Shown: in pieces, positions 41,502 through 51,748 of the stretch
Layout: each line of letters starts with the position of its first letter
Numbering within the stretch: the first letter of the stretch is position 1
Assembly (NCBI RefSeq): GCF_049639735.1
Contig: NZ_JBEVVA010000003.1
Location: 1,116,001 to 1,180,000, forward strand
Source: Elusimicrobium simillimum
Lineage (GTDB): Bacteria > Elusimicrobiota > Elusimicrobia > Elusimicrobiales > Elusimicrobiaceae
DNA length: 64,000 nt
Direction: 5' to 3'
The notes under the pieces: model-generated
Seen by the model: the letters and a program-made list of their open reading frames with translations, nothing else
Database searches by the model: none
What the model was told of the DNA's origin: nothing
Translations under genes and position numbers: made by a program

Positions 41502-42203
41502 TTATTTTGCTTTTTCGTCAATTACATGCCACATCCAGCCGCCAAAAAGGCCGCCGAGTACAGGCATAATAATGAACAGCCACAGCTGGCCCATAGGCGC
41601 TGTATTGCCCGCGAATAATGTAATTAAAGCGGGGCCAAATGACCTGGCGGGGTTAACTGAAACGCCTGTCACCGGTATACCCACAATGTGGATAAGCGTT
41701 AAGCAAAGGCCGATAGCGATACCGGCAAAACCGGCCGCGGCTCTTTTGCTTGTAACGCCGAAAATTACAAATAAGAATAAAGCTGTAAGCACAAACTCAG
41801 CTAAAGCGGCTGAAAGCACGCAGTAACCGCCGGGGGAGTGCACGCCGTAGCCGTTCTGGCCGAGGCCGTTTACAAGTATGTCATAACCGGGTGTGCCGGA
41901 AGCTATGCCGTAAAGCACGGCCGCGCCGATTGTAGCGCCAATAAACTGGGCAACCATATGGCCCACGGCTTCTTTAGAACCTATTTTTTTGTTAAACCAC
42001 ATAGCTACTGTAATAGCCGGGTTAATATGACAGCCCGTTATAGGCCCAATGGCGTAAACCATAACCATAACAGAAAGACCAAAGGCAAATGCTATGCCTA
42101 ATGTGCCCACGTGTTCGCCTGCGAGTACCGCGCTGCCGCAGCCCATAAGCACCAAGAACATTGTGCCAATAGCTTCAGCAAGATATTTTTTTGTATTTGA
42201 CAT
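41502..42203 (-). CDS. aqpZ: Aquaporin (MIP family, AqpZ-like)
   Basis: This 233-residue six-helix channel has both NPA boxes (HINPAIT at 59-65, SVNPARS at 182-188). The selectivity-filter positions read Phe41, His172, Val181 and Arg187. Phe/His/Arg favour a water channel over a glycerol facilitator; Val in place of the usual Thr/Cys is a minor departure. It should sit in the inner membrane and equalise osmotic stress. It is monocistronic with AAGGAG before the ATG and a terminator behind. The symbol is given by similarity to E. coli AqpZ. Confidence 0.92.
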   Translation of the reverse strand: MSNTKKYLAEAIGTMFLVLMGCGSAVLAGEHVGTLGIAFAFGLSVMVMVYAIGPITGCHINPAITVAMWFNKKIGSKEAVGHMVAQFIGATIGAAVLYGIASGTPGYDILVNGLGQNGYGVHSPGGYCVLSAALAEFVLTALFLFVIFGVTSKRAAAGFAGIAIGLCLTLIHIVGIPVTGVSVNPARSFGPALITLFAGNTAPMGQLWLFIIMPVLGGLFGGWMWHVIDEKAK

Positions 42204-42287
42204 TGTTTACTATACTCCTTGATTTTATTAACTAAAGTATTGCAACTTTATAATTATAGCAACTTTAAATAGTAAAATATAGATATT

Positions 42288-43538
42288 ATGAAACTTACAA
42301 AAGAAGTGTTTACGGTATCGCTTGCCAACGCGTTAATTGTTATGGGGTACGGGTTATCAGTACCGTTTTTCGCCATATATTTAAACGTGCAAAGGGGTAT
42401 ACCCGCAAGCATAGTGGGCGCCATAGTGGCGTTTGCCATGCTGGGCACTTCTGTGGCCAGCGGTGTAAGCGGGGAACTTTCAGACGTACTGGGCCGTAAA
42501 AAAGTTATGGTTGTCTCTCTATACCTGCGCGCGGCAAGCATGCTGCTGATGGGCCTGGCTATGGCGCTGGGCGCGCACTATATTTGGATAATAATATGCC
42601 ATGTGCTGGGCAGTTTTTTTGGCGCTTTCTTCAGGCCCGCCTCAAACGCCTGGATAGCCGACACTGTCAGCCGTAAAAACCTTATGCAGGCTTTTGGCTA
42701 TATAAGAATAGGCCTTAACATAGGCTGGGCATCGGGCCCGGCTATAGGGGGGATATTGGCGGGGCACTCATTCGCGCTGCCGTTCGCCCTTACAGGTGTG
42801 GCTTACGCTCTAACAGGGATATTTTTGCATTTTAACATTAAAGAATGCTTTGTAAGAAGCAAAGAACGCAAAGCTAAATTTACAGATATGGTTTTAGAAC
42901 TTAAAAACCCAAGGCTTTTTAAAATGTGTATTTTAATCTTCGCAATCGCTTTAGTTTCGGCCCAGCTGGTTACCGGGCTGTCATTGCATGGTATTAACTA
43001 TATAAAGCTTACCCAGGGGCAAATAGGCATGTTATTTTCCATTAACGGGCTGGTTGTGGTGCTATTACAATACCATATGGGCAAAATAATGACAGGCATA
43101 CGTGTAACCACCGCTTTAATAATAGGCTGCATAATATACGGCATAGGCTATATTTTGGTGGGTGCGGCACACGCTTTTACACTTGCCGCCGTGGGTGTGT
43201 CGCTGGTATCCATAGGGGAAATGGCTTTGTCGCCTGGCTCCAATACGCTTATATCAAACATAGCGCCTGACAAACTGCGCGGCCGCTACCTTGGCATGCA
43301 GGAAGTCTCCAGGCAGATAGGCGTGGCTTGCGGCATGTTTGCCGCGGGTATGATGATAGAACATCTAAGCCCCATTCACCAAATAATACCCTGGCTGCTG
43401 GTGGGCGCGGTAGCGTTTGCGGCGGCTTTTGGATTTTATAAAATAAGATGTATGTTTACACCTGAAGAAGACGGCCTTAACCAACCCCTAACCCCGCCGC
43501 CCCCGGCAAAAAACGACGACGTACAGGTAGTAAGCTAG
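42288..43538 (+). CDS. Major facilitator superfamily transporter
   Basis: This 416-residue protein has 12 membrane segments with the MFS loop motif GELSDVLGRKKVMVVSL (about residues 62-78) and the repeat in the second half (RGRYLGMQEVSRQIGVACG). The pattern resembles MFS_1 drug or metabolite exporters such as the tetracycline/MdtG group. The substrate is unknown. There is no Shine-Dalgarno in the short AT-rich leader; TATAAT lies at 42249-42254. It is divergent from the aquaporin gene. Confidence 0.85.
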   Translation: MKLTKEVFTVSLANALIVMGYGLSVPFFAIYLNVQRGIPASIVGAIVAFAMLGTSVASGVSGELSDVLGRKKVMVVSLYLRAASMLLMGLAMALGAHYIWIIICHVLGSFFGAFFRPASNAWIADTVSRKNLMQAFGYIRIGLNIGWASGPAIGGILAGHSFALPFALTGVAYALTGIFLHFNIKECFVRSKERKAKFTDMVLELKNPRLFKMCILIFAIALVSAQLVTGLSLHGINYIKLTQGQIGMLFSINGLVVVLLQYHMGKIMTGIRVTTALIIGCIIYGIGYILVGAAHAFTLAAVGVSLVSIGEMALSPGSNTLISNIAPDKLRGRYLGMQEVSRQIGVACGMFAAGMMIEHLSPIHQIIPWLLVGAVAFAAAFGFYKIRCMFTPEEDGLNQPLTPPPPAKNDDVQVVS

Positions 43539-43557
43539 CTTTTGATTTAATACTTAT

Positions 43558-43587
43558 AAAAACCCCCGCTGTTTAGCGGGGGTTTTT
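43558..43587. terminator. Bidirectional terminator
   Basis: AAAAACCCCCGCT/AGCGGGGGTTTTT lies between the convergent MFS and autotransporter genes. Confidence 0.85.
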
Positions 43588-43597
43588 AAAAACATAT

Positions 43598-46105
43598 TTA
43601 GAACATATAGTGCAGTTTTAACATACCTGTGTGCGACGAATAGTCTTCTTTAAATAAGCCGTCATAACTTAAAGACACTTGCATATCATCTTTAATCATA
43701 GCGTTTACAGATACGCCGGCTTCCACGCCAAGGCGGTGCAGACGCTCGCCTTTAACTTCGTAGCTGGAAGCGTTGGGCAAGACTACCGTACTGTCAGAAC
43801 CGTCGCTTACAAAATCATACACAAGACCCAGGTTCGCCTGCGGCTGCAGCCTGAGTTTATGTGAAACAGAATATTCTTCCGCTATAAGATCAACACCCGC
43901 GGAACCCGCCAGGTAATCACTGCTGTCCGCGGAAACTGACTGGCCGGAACTGTCGCTATAGCCCTCCTGGTGCATACGCATATAACGCACGCCTATATTT
44001 GGCACCAGAAAGTCTTGTATATAATAACCTGTTTTAGCGGAAGCGGAATACGTGTGTAATTTATAGTCCGCCGTTATGGGCATACCCGGGATATATTTGT
44101 TTTCATCATAATTTGAATGGCCGTAATTTAATATGGCGTTAACATAAAAATCGCCCGGCTGGTATTGCCCGTAGACAAAAAAGTTATCCCCGTCAATTTT
44201 AGTTTTACGCTGTAAAGAAGTAACATTAGTATGTGTATACGCGTAACCTAAGCCCACCAGGAAGTCCCCGCCAACATTGGTATCAATACCGGCGGAAAGC
44301 CCTGTGGTGTTACCCGTATAAGAAGAGGAAGAAGACGTCCATTCTTTATGCGTTTTGTTTAACAAACCTTGCACCCAGAAAGAAAAGTCAGCCTCGTCAC
44401 TGGTATAAACGGAACCTTTAGCGGGCAAAGCGTAAGATGAAGGCGCCGCTACTGCTGACATACGCATGCTGGCCGCGTTAAAAATTTGCTGTGTCGCGCC
44501 CGCGTGAACAGCTTGGCGCGCGGGGGCGGATTCCGGCGCTATGGCGGTGCTTGCCGCTATAAAACCGCCTGTATCAACCTGCGCTAAATTGGCCAAAATA
44601 TCCGCCGCCTGGTTAGCTGAGGCAGACCCCAAATCACCGCCCGCCAAAAATGCTGAAGCGGTGGCCGCGTTATTTGACGTGCCGCCCGCGTCTTTAATAG
44701 CATCGGCCTGTTGCTCGGCCGTATTACGCGCGGCTGTTATATTAAAACTATCATCCATCTCCAGCCCGTATAAAATATTGCTGGCGTTTGCCAATACTAA
44801 AGAACCATTGTTCACGCTGCCTGTGATAAGCTGTTTGGTTACAGGTGTGGTGGAAGCAAAATCTTTAGACAAAGCTATAACAAGATTAGCTTTATCGGAA
44901 GCGGAAGAGCCGATATTAACATTAGCCGCGTCCACCGTGCCCATTTCTGTTTCCGTCATAGAAAGTGATAACGTGGAACCGTTAGCCATATTAACCGTGT
45001 CCGCCTGTAAAACCGTAGTGCCTATATCAAGCGTGGCGGTATTATTAATGTTTACAGTACCCGTGCCCGCTATGCCGCCGCCTATAACTGCGGTGCCACC
45101 GTTAAAGTTAAGCGTGCCAAGGTTGTACATATCATTATCCGCCCCGGCCGCTTTGTTGCCGCTAAACGTAACGTCACCCGCAAAGTTAATCTCCGAGCCC
45201 GTATGGTTATAAATAGCGCCGGAAGAAGATTGTGATATATTGTCCGTAAATTTAGCGCCGGAGCCTATATTAACGGTGCCCATATTAAATATAGCCGCGC
45301 CGCTGTTACCCGCCGTATTAGCGTTAAAAGTCGCGTTATCGCCTATATTAAAAGCGCCGCCGGTATTATAAATAGCGCCGCCGTAAGAGTTAGAACTGTT
45401 GGAATCAAACACAACATTGTTTCCTATAGTGGTGCTTAACAGCGCCGGGTCATCGCCTGTGCCGGCCTCCTGCGATATCGCGCCGCCGCCCCAGCCGCCG
45501 GTGGAATTGCCCAAGAACCGCACATTATCGCCAACAGCCAAAACGCTTTTGTTAAAAATGGCCCCGCCGGTAGCGCCGGTGGTTGAGTTATTTTGAAACA
45601 AAACGCCGTCGCCAATATTAAGCGTTTGATGGGCGTAACCTGAAGCGGGGTAAAAGTCATTTATAATGGCCCCGCCGCCCGCCTGGGCGGTATTGTTTAT
45701 AAACTGCGTATTATTAATAGTTACCGTGCCTATAGGCCCGTTACCCTCAGCCCTTACGCTGATAGCGCCGCCGCGCGCCGTGGCGCCCGTTGCGCTATTG
45801 CCTGAGAACACAGTATTATTTATTGTTAACGGCCCGCCAACCTGGTAAATAGCGCCGCCCCAATGGGTGGTGCTGTTACCGCTAAAGGTAGCGTTATCAA
45901 TAGTAACCCCGTCATAAGCTAAAACAGCCCCGCCGCCTGCGTTACCGGGAGTGGGAATGTTAATAAAATCAGCGTCCGTATAAGTAACAGGTGAACCCGC
46001 CTGAACAGTTTGCTGCGCGGTATACTCCGTACGGGCAAAGGCTGTGTTGGCGTTTGCCGCTATCATAAAGGTACTCAAAAGTACCGCTAATAATTTTTTC
46101 GTCAT
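43598..46105 (-). CDS. Pmp-like autotransporter with GGAI/FxxN beta-helix passenger
   Basis: This 835-residue protein has a signal peptide (TAFA-R near 25). The passenger (about 26-540) is built on at least eight repeats pairing FxxN with GGAI or variants (TFSGNS...GGAIYQ, QFINNT...GGAIIN, VFDSNS...GGAIYN). This is the pattern of chlamydial polymorphic membrane proteins, a right-handed beta helix. The C-terminal domain (about 570-835) is an autotransporter beta barrel ending in the aromatic signature LKLHYMF. It should be surface displayed (type V secretion). Its ATG overlaps the stop of the HExxH peptidase gene (ATGA), so the two are translationally coupled. Confidence 0.9.
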   Translation of the reverse strand: MTKKLLAVLLSTFMIAANANTAFARTEYTAQQTVQAGSPVTYTDADFINIPTPGNAGGGAVLAYDGVTIDNATFSGNSTTHWGGAIYQVGGPLTINNTVFSGNSATGATARGGAISVRAEGNGPIGTVTINNTQFINNTAQAGGGAIINDFYPASGYAHQTLNIGDGVLFQNNSTTGATGGAIFNKSVLAVGDNVRFLGNSTGGWGGGAISQEAGTGDDPALLSTTIGNNVVFDSNSSNSYGGAIYNTGGAFNIGDNATFNANTAGNSGAAIFNMGTVNIGSGAKFTDNISQSSSGAIYNHTGSEINFAGDVTFSGNKAAGADNDMYNLGTLNFNGGTAVIGGGIAGTGTVNINNTATLDIGTTVLQADTVNMANGSTLSLSMTETEMGTVDAANVNIGSSASDKANLVIALSKDFASTTPVTKQLITGSVNNGSLVLANASNILYGLEMDDSFNITAARNTAEQQADAIKDAGGTSNNAATASAFLAGGDLGSASANQAADILANLAQVDTGGFIAASTAIAPESAPARQAVHAGATQQIFNAASMRMSAVAAPSSYALPAKGSVYTSDEADFSFWVQGLLNKTHKEWTSSSSSYTGNTTGLSAGIDTNVGGDFLVGLGYAYTHTNVTSLQRKTKIDGDNFFVYGQYQPGDFYVNAILNYGHSNYDENKYIPGMPITADYKLHTYSASAKTGYYIQDFLVPNIGVRYMRMHQEGYSDSSGQSVSADSSDYLAGSAGVDLIAEEYSVSHKLRLQPQANLGLVYDFVSDGSDSTVVLPNASSYEVKGERLHRLGVEAGVSVNAMIKDDMQVSLSYDGLFKEDYSSHTGMLKLHYMF

Positions 46106-46995
46106 TTAATTGCCTCTTGTCCTGCTATAATAACTTCAATGTGACTCTCTTCCTGACCAAGAATACTAGCATAATATTTGTAAAAAGGAAATAGAGTTGT
46201 TTTTTTAAGTTCCCTACGTCGTAAATTAAGCCAATTACCGCCGTGTTTAAACAACTTTTTATTACTAAGCGTTCTGGCGGCGGGGGCGTATATTCTGCCA
46301 TAGAAATGCAGGTTATCAGCGGCGGGATTTAAAAGCTGTTCTATATTATCAGCGGTAAACGGCGGGGGGAGAAAGCCCGTCCCTTTATAGTTAAGATAAG
46401 GCGCGTAAGCATATTGTTTAAAAGCCTCAAAATCTTTATTTTTAAAGCTTTGTAGCGCGGGGGCGGACAAACGCGCGTAATCACCGCAAGCGGCGTAATA
46501 GGCGGGATTTGCGGCGGTTTTTGAAACAATAAAATACGCTTCCCAGGAAGAAGAAAGAAATTCGTCATAAAGCGTTGGCGGCCAGGTAAAACCGTATTCC
46601 CGCCCCTTAGACCATAGCAAAGCGTGCTCGGCCTCGTGTATAATAACAGGCGCTACGCAGCGGGCAAATAAGGCGGGCAGTTCTTCCTCAGAATAATTTA
46701 AAGAAGTCTGTTCCAGCCAACTTTTAAGGGGGGAGGACATAATAAGAATTTGTTTGCGCGAAGGGGACCATAAGGCCAAAGCGGAACTATTTTGCGGGCC
46801 AAGAACGGCGGGGATATCAGACAATAAAGCAAAACGTTCTAAATGCGCGGCGCCCTCAAACTCACCCGGTAAAAAAGAAACCGCTTTTGTAAAAAAGGAC
46901 TGCAATTCAACATTCTGCCCGCCGTAGAGTGTGACACGCGCGGACAGAGAAAGCGCGCATAGCGCGCAGCAAAATATAACTTTTTTATAAAGCAT
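46102..46995 (-). CDS. Exported HExxH metallopeptidase-like protein
   Basis: This 297-residue protein has a signal peptide (LSLSA-R near residue 20). The zinc-binding motif HEAEH (His120, Glu121, His124) is followed by Glu145 and Glu152 in YDEFLSSSWEAYF as candidate third ligands, a gluzincin-like layout. No named peptidase family is recognised. It is 17 bp after the PAS protein gene and overlaps the autotransporter gene by 4 bp, so all three form a probable operon. Processing or folding of the autotransporter passenger is a natural guess but is inference from context only. Confidence 0.75.
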   Translation of the reverse strand: MLYKKVIFCCALCALSLSARVTLYGGQNVELQSFFTKAVSFLPGEFEGAAHLERFALLSDIPAVLGPQNSSALALWSPSRKQILIMSSPLKSWLEQTSLNYSEEELPALFARCVAPVIIHEAEHALLWSKGREYGFTWPPTLYDEFLSSSWEAYFIVSKTAANPAYYAACGDYARLSAPALQSFKNKDFEAFKQYAYAPYLNYKGTGFLPPPFTADNIEQLLNPAADNLHFYGRIYAPAARTLSNKKLFKHGGNWLNLRRRELKKTTLFPFYKYYASILGQEESHIEVIIAGQEAIK

Positions 46996-47012
46996 ATAAA
47001 TATATGCGTATT

Positions 47013-50000
47013 TTATTTGTCCACGCTGCCCACAAGGGCAAAACCTTTCAGTTCGTCTTGCGCTGTTTTAATTATATCTACTTTCCACACGCAGTTGATT
47101 GTTTTGCTTTCAGTTAACATGACGCTTTGGTCCCAAGTAAATGTGCCTTTTTCGCTGTTATACGCGGTAAAAAAAGCTTTTCTGGCCATATGCGGCGCAG
47201 GGGTGAAAAGATCAAAGAAGTTTTTGCCAAGATATTCTTCCTCCTCCGGCCTGTGAAATGTGGAAAGGAAAGCGCCGTTAATATATTTAATGTCGCCGTT
47301 AGGGTCAAAAATAACGGCGGGGAGTGAAAGATATTTAAACGTATCTTCCAGACGTTTGGTGCCTTCATCTAAAATTTTACCGGCCTGGCGCACCTCTATA
47401 CTGGCGCTTAAAAGGCGCGACATAAGAGCTATAAGCTCCTGGTCGCCCTCGCCAAACTTAATTCTGTCTCTGCTTACAAAACATAAGCCGCCCGCCACTT
47501 TACCGCCCAAATAAAGCGGCCCGGCAATAAGAACTTTTATTTCTTTACTTTTACAAAGAGAGCCTGGCTCGCAGGAGGACCTGTCTACGTCAGATAACAT
47601 AATTATGCTGCCGTTTTTAATACCGGCAAAACACTGGTCGTCAGGAAATACCATGCTGCGCCTTATGTTAAGGTCATTTTCAGAAGCGTAAACTATAGTA
47701 AAATTATCACTGCCTCCGCCCGCGTAACGCAGTATAAAACCGGCGTCGGCGTTAAACATTTTTTTGCCAAGCTCTAAAACCTCATCCACGCGTTTGGTAA
47801 AAGTATCACCATTTTCAGACGTTACTTCATATAACGCCTGTATTTTACGTTCCATTTCATTGGTGTTGGCAATTTCTTCTAAAAGCAAGAAAACCTGCTG
47901 CTCTTCAAGTATGGGGGAGATAAAAGCCTCGTACGACTTAACCCCATCCTCATTACTAAGACTGAATGTAAAAGAAGTTGTAATATTTATGCCAAGAGCC
48001 TCTTTGATAGAGTAAACCAAAGTATCCGCCACATCTTTAGGCCAAGCGTCGTAAGGGGATTTATACTGGTATCTTGTAAAATTATAAATGCCGCCGGAAT
48101 CTTTGGAGTTTGTGTATCCCTCCTGTACCACGCCATCGGCGTCGGCTTTAAGCAAAATACCTTTGAAAAATTTTTTAAGGCTGGAAAGTTCTATATGGTC
48201 TTTACTGTCGGCGGCCGCCATTTTAACAAGCGCGTTTAAATCCCTTACCACACATAAAACCATGGAGGAATCATTAAGGTCAAACTTATTAAAAGCCACT
48301 TCCACCTGCATTTCCTCACCGGTTTGCTTATAAGCTTTTGCCGTAAAAACAACACGCGGCACAGATGAAAGCTGCTTAATGTGCGCGTCTATAAGCCGCT
48401 GCGCCTTCTCTACATTTTCATTAGCGGGGGCTGTAAATAAACGCTCCAGGCTCATGTCGGCAAAGTCATGCATTTTATAAGAGAATATACCCTCAGACTC
48501 TTTGTTGGCGTGCAGTATGGGGCCCGCCATATTACCTTCTAATTTGCAAAAGAAAGCCGCGCCGCCAATAGAGGCCATAAGAGAGTTGGCTATTTCCTGG
48601 CGCTCTCTTAAAATACCGGCGGTTTGTTCGGCGGGAGTTTCATTTTTAAAAATAACTATAAACCCGCTGTCATCGCTTGTTCTGGCCGCGCTTATTACCA
48701 CGGAAAGGGGATTATCGGTATTAAGCTTATAAAACCTGCCGTATATATGCCTGTTTCTAAAAAGCTCTTCTAAATCACGCGCCAGCATATGCCTGTCTGC
48801 CGGAACAAATAAATTGCTGAACATTTTGCCCTTTTGGTACATAGACCCAGGCAGGCCAAGCGTGTCAAAAGCGGGGTTAACGCTGTCTATAGTGCCGTCG
48901 TTAAGGCACTTTACGGCAGGGTCGTTAAGCCACATGGCGTCAATAACGTTAAAAGCCGGGTCCTCCTTAACATAACGCTCTATAAGAACTATATAATCAG
49001 ACGCCACGCTGCCGTCCCTTGTGTCGCGCCTGTTTATAGGGGCCATACGCAGCGTAAATTCCATTTTCTCTTTAAGGTCAGAGGTAAACACCGCTTCGTT
49101 AAGTTTAGCGGGGTCAAAAGTAAAGTGGCTGTCCGCCCTCTCACCGCGCTTTAAACGTTTGCGTACGCCAAGGGGCAGCAACGGTTTAACATAATATGTT
49201 CTGTAAACTTTTTGGTCTTCTTTTTTTAGATTAAATATTTCCCTGGCGGCCGCGTTTAACAACATGGGGTAACCCGTGCTGGACATAACAGCAAGCGCGG
49301 AGGGGTTGTTTTCAAAAGAGTTTCTAAATTTTTCCACGTCTGTACGCAGGTCTTTAATAAGAGAGTTTTGCAGCGTGACATCCCTAAAAAACATAAGCAC
49401 AATTTTTTTGCCCATATATTTGGAAAGTACCGCGCTGGCCTCAAGGTCAGCTATTTCCTCGCCGTCCGCTTTAAGCATTTTGATATCGGCGGGTTTGGGG
49501 GAGGACTCGCTCACCGCGCCGTCCCAAAGTTCCTCCAAAAACATTTTGTGCTCTTTAACCGCGTAGTCAACAATATTGACGTTCATAATCTGCTCTGGCG
49601 TTTCATAACCCAGCAGGTTTGCCATTTTGGCGTTGGCAAAAATAATTTTTTTGCCCTCTAATATTACCACGCCCTCGTTAGAGTTTTCTACCATAAGGGA
49701 ATATTTTTCCCTGGACTGCATGAGCTGCTTTTCCATCTTGCTTTTTTGCGTAATATCTTCTGATACCGACAGCAGGTAATCAGGCGTGCCGTCCTCTTTG
49801 TAGATAGGCGTTTTAACGGTGTGCATTATTTTAACGCCGGACTTCATGGTGGAAACTAACTCCTGCGGAATATCAATTTCACGTTTGGAATCAAATACCA
49901 TTTTGTCCTGCTGTAAAATATAATCTTTAAGGTCTTTGTTAAGGTTTGTCTGGTAAAATTCTTTACCTACAACCTCGTCAGCCTTGGCGCCAAAAAGTTC

Positions 50001-51647
50001 TTCGCTTTTTTTGTTCCACAAAATATATTGGCCGTTATACTTTTTGGCAAGTAAGGCCACGGGCAAATTGTCCACCACGTTTTGCAAAAAGTTTTTGGCG
50101 TTAATAACCTCACGCTCTGAGTTGCGTTTATCGGTAATATCCTGCGCTATTGTAAGCACTAAAAACGGCTGGCCTTTGTCGTCTAAGACGGGCGCTTTTA
50201 TAAGGTGCATCACATATTCTTCCGCGCCGTCAGGCGTAACGTAAATTTCTTCCGCCACTTCCATAGTTTTGCGTTCTTTAACTATTTTTGCTTCACGCGC
50301 GGTGATGAACGCCAGCTCATCCTCCGCCGACATATTTTTAACGGAAAGATTTTTATCTATAAATATTTCTTTTGTTTTCTTGTTGGAAAATACCATATTC
50401 CCGTCTAAATCACGGGCGTACATTGAAAGCGGCGCGTAGGAAAACACGGCGTCTAAAAAGTTTTTAGCTTCCAGCACTTCTCTGTCTTTTTTAATTTTTT
50501 CCGTAACATCCTCGGCCACGGTAAGCACGGCTATAACATTGTTTTTGCCGCTGTATACAGGTGCTTTTATAAGGTGCACAACTTTTTTGCTGCCGTCTTC
50601 TCTGACGTAATCTTCCTGCTCCACGTCCAGCGTTTCGCCGCTTGCAAATATTTTTTGCTCACGGTTAAGATACTGTTTAACTTGTGAGAGCGTTTCATGT
50701 TTGGGGTTAAATTCACGCCAGGCTTCTTTGCCAACCTCACGGTCATAAAGCGATGATATGCGCTCCGTAAACGGCGGCATTTCCTCACCGCCAAAGTATT
50801 CTCTGGATTTTTTATTGGTAAATAAATATCTGCCGTGCTCGTCGCGCGCGTAAAGCGCCATGGGGATGGTGGCGATGATTGTTTCCAAAAATTCCTGCAC
50901 TTGCTTGTTTTTTACGTCTTCTTTATATTTTTGGGTAACTTCCTCAAACACGTCTAAAAACAAAGAGTCTCCGTCGTCCGTATTTTTAAAACTTTTAAAT
51001 ATATTAAAATATTTATCGCCCATGTTTGTGGGTATTTTAAAATTTTCCATATACATGGCGCGGCCTTTTTTTAGCAGCGCGGCGTCGGCGTCGTCAAACA
51101 CTTTAAGCACTGCTTTATCTTTAATAATGGCGGACAGTTTTTTACCCACAATGTCGCCTGCCATAATATCTGTTTTAAGGGCGGCGGTATTGTTCCACAG
51201 CAGTACGTTGCCCTCTTTGTCGCGCATGCAGATGGAAAAGGGGGACTCGTCAAACATATCAAACATGCTTGTTCTGGTAAGCTGCGCCTGCGTTTGGTGG
51301 GCTTCCACTGTAAGTATTAAAAATTTGGTGCCCGATAACGGACTTACCGAAATTTTGGCAAAAACTTTTTTGCCCTCTTTAGTGGTTATTTTTTGGGAGA
51401 AGACATTCCCGGGTTTAAGCGTGTCTTTTTTAAGGGCTAATTTGGAGTATGACAGGCCCTCGGCCTCCTCTTCAGGGTAGCCAAGCAGGTCTAAAGCGCG
51501 TTGGTTGGCGTAAAGTATTTTTTTATCCGCGCCAAGTATAACGATGGGGGAGGAAAACTCTTTAAAAAACTGCCTTGCCTGCGTTAAAGCGGCCTTACTT
51601 TCTTCTGACATTTCACCGGAAAAAAACGAAAACAAACTCTTTGTCAT
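47013..51647 (-). CDS. Giant multi-PAS/GAF sensor protein without recognised output domain
   Basis: This 1,544-residue protein has no signal peptide or membrane helix, so it is cytoplasmic. At least six clear PAS domains occupy about 22-760 (each with a YANQRALDLLGY- or FTNKKSREYFGG-like block), with more divergent ones to about 1270, a GAF domain at 1271-1423 and a last PAS at 1424-1544. No histidine kinase, GGDEF, EAL, HTH or methyl-accepting region is visible, and the protein ends after the last PAS. It may be a scaffold or a sensor acting on a separate partner. It heads an operon with the peptidase and autotransporter. GGGGAG precedes the ATG. Confidence 0.85.
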   Translation of the reverse strand: MTKSLFSFFSGEMSEESKAALTQARQFFKEFSSPIVILGADKKILYANQRALDLLGYPEEEAEGLSYSKLALKKDTLKPGNVFSQKITTKEGKKVFAKISVSPLSGTKFLILTVEAHQTQAQLTRTSMFDMFDESPFSICMRDKEGNVLLWNNTAALKTDIMAGDIVGKKLSAIIKDKAVLKVFDDADAALLKKGRAMYMENFKIPTNMGDKYFNIFKSFKNTDDGDSLFLDVFEEVTQKYKEDVKNKQVQEFLETIIATIPMALYARDEHGRYLFTNKKSREYFGGEEMPPFTERISSLYDREVGKEAWREFNPKHETLSQVKQYLNREQKIFASGETLDVEQEDYVREDGSKKVVHLIKAPVYSGKNNVIAVLTVAEDVTEKIKKDREVLEAKNFLDAVFSYAPLSMYARDLDGNMVFSNKKTKEIFIDKNLSVKNMSAEDELAFITAREAKIVKERKTMEVAEEIYVTPDGAEEYVMHLIKAPVLDDKGQPFLVLTIAQDITDKRNSEREVINAKNFLQNVVDNLPVALLAKKYNGQYILWNKKSEELFGAKADEVVGKEFYQTNLNKDLKDYILQQDKMVFDSKREIDIPQELVSTMKSGVKIMHTVKTPIYKEDGTPDYLLSVSEDITQKSKMEKQLMQSREKYSLMVENSNEGVVILEGKKIIFANAKMANLLGYETPEQIMNVNIVDYAVKEHKMFLEELWDGAVSESSPKPADIKMLKADGEEIADLEASAVLSKYMGKKIVLMFFRDVTLQNSLIKDLRTDVEKFRNSFENNPSALAVMSSTGYPMLLNAAAREIFNLKKEDQKVYRTYYVKPLLPLGVRKRLKRGERADSHFTFDPAKLNEAVFTSDLKEKMEFTLRMAPINRRDTRDGSVASDYIVLIERYVKEDPAFNVIDAMWLNDPAVKCLNDGTIDSVNPAFDTLGLPGSMYQKGKMFSNLFVPADRHMLARDLEELFRNRHIYGRFYKLNTDNPLSVVISAARTSDDSGFIVIFKNETPAEQTAGILRERQEIANSLMASIGGAAFFCKLEGNMAGPILHANKESEGIFSYKMHDFADMSLERLFTAPANENVEKAQRLIDAHIKQLSSVPRVVFTAKAYKQTGEEMQVEVAFNKFDLNDSSMVLCVVRDLNALVKMAAADSKDHIELSSLKKFFKGILLKADADGVVQEGYTNSKDSGGIYNFTRYQYKSPYDAWPKDVADTLVYSIKEALGINITTSFTFSLSNEDGVKSYEAFISPILEEQQVFLLLEEIANTNEMERKIQALYEVTSENGDTFTKRVDEVLELGKKMFNADAGFILRYAGGGSDNFTIVYASENDLNIRRSMVFPDDQCFAGIKNGSIIMLSDVDRSSCEPGSLCKSKEIKVLIAGPLYLGGKVAGGLCFVSRDRIKFGEGDQELIALMSRLLSASIEVRQAGKILDEGTKRLEDTFKYLSLPAVIFDPNGDIKYINGAFLSTFHRPEEEEYLGKNFFDLFTPAPHMARKAFFTAYNSEKGTFTWDQSVMLTESKTINCVWKVDIIKTAQDELKGFALVGSVDK

Positions 51648-51748
51648 AAACTCCCCTGGTATAATAAGAACATGATGTTATTTATATTTATATATATATT
51701 ATATATAAGCCGTTGTAGTAATGCTATTAAATTAATGCGTTAAATTCA

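Noticed and set aside
44541..45212. 223-codon plus-strand frame inside the autotransporter gene
   Set aside because: It is an antisense shadow of the repetitive passenger, with no ribosome site. The minus-strand protein has signal peptide, repeats and barrel.
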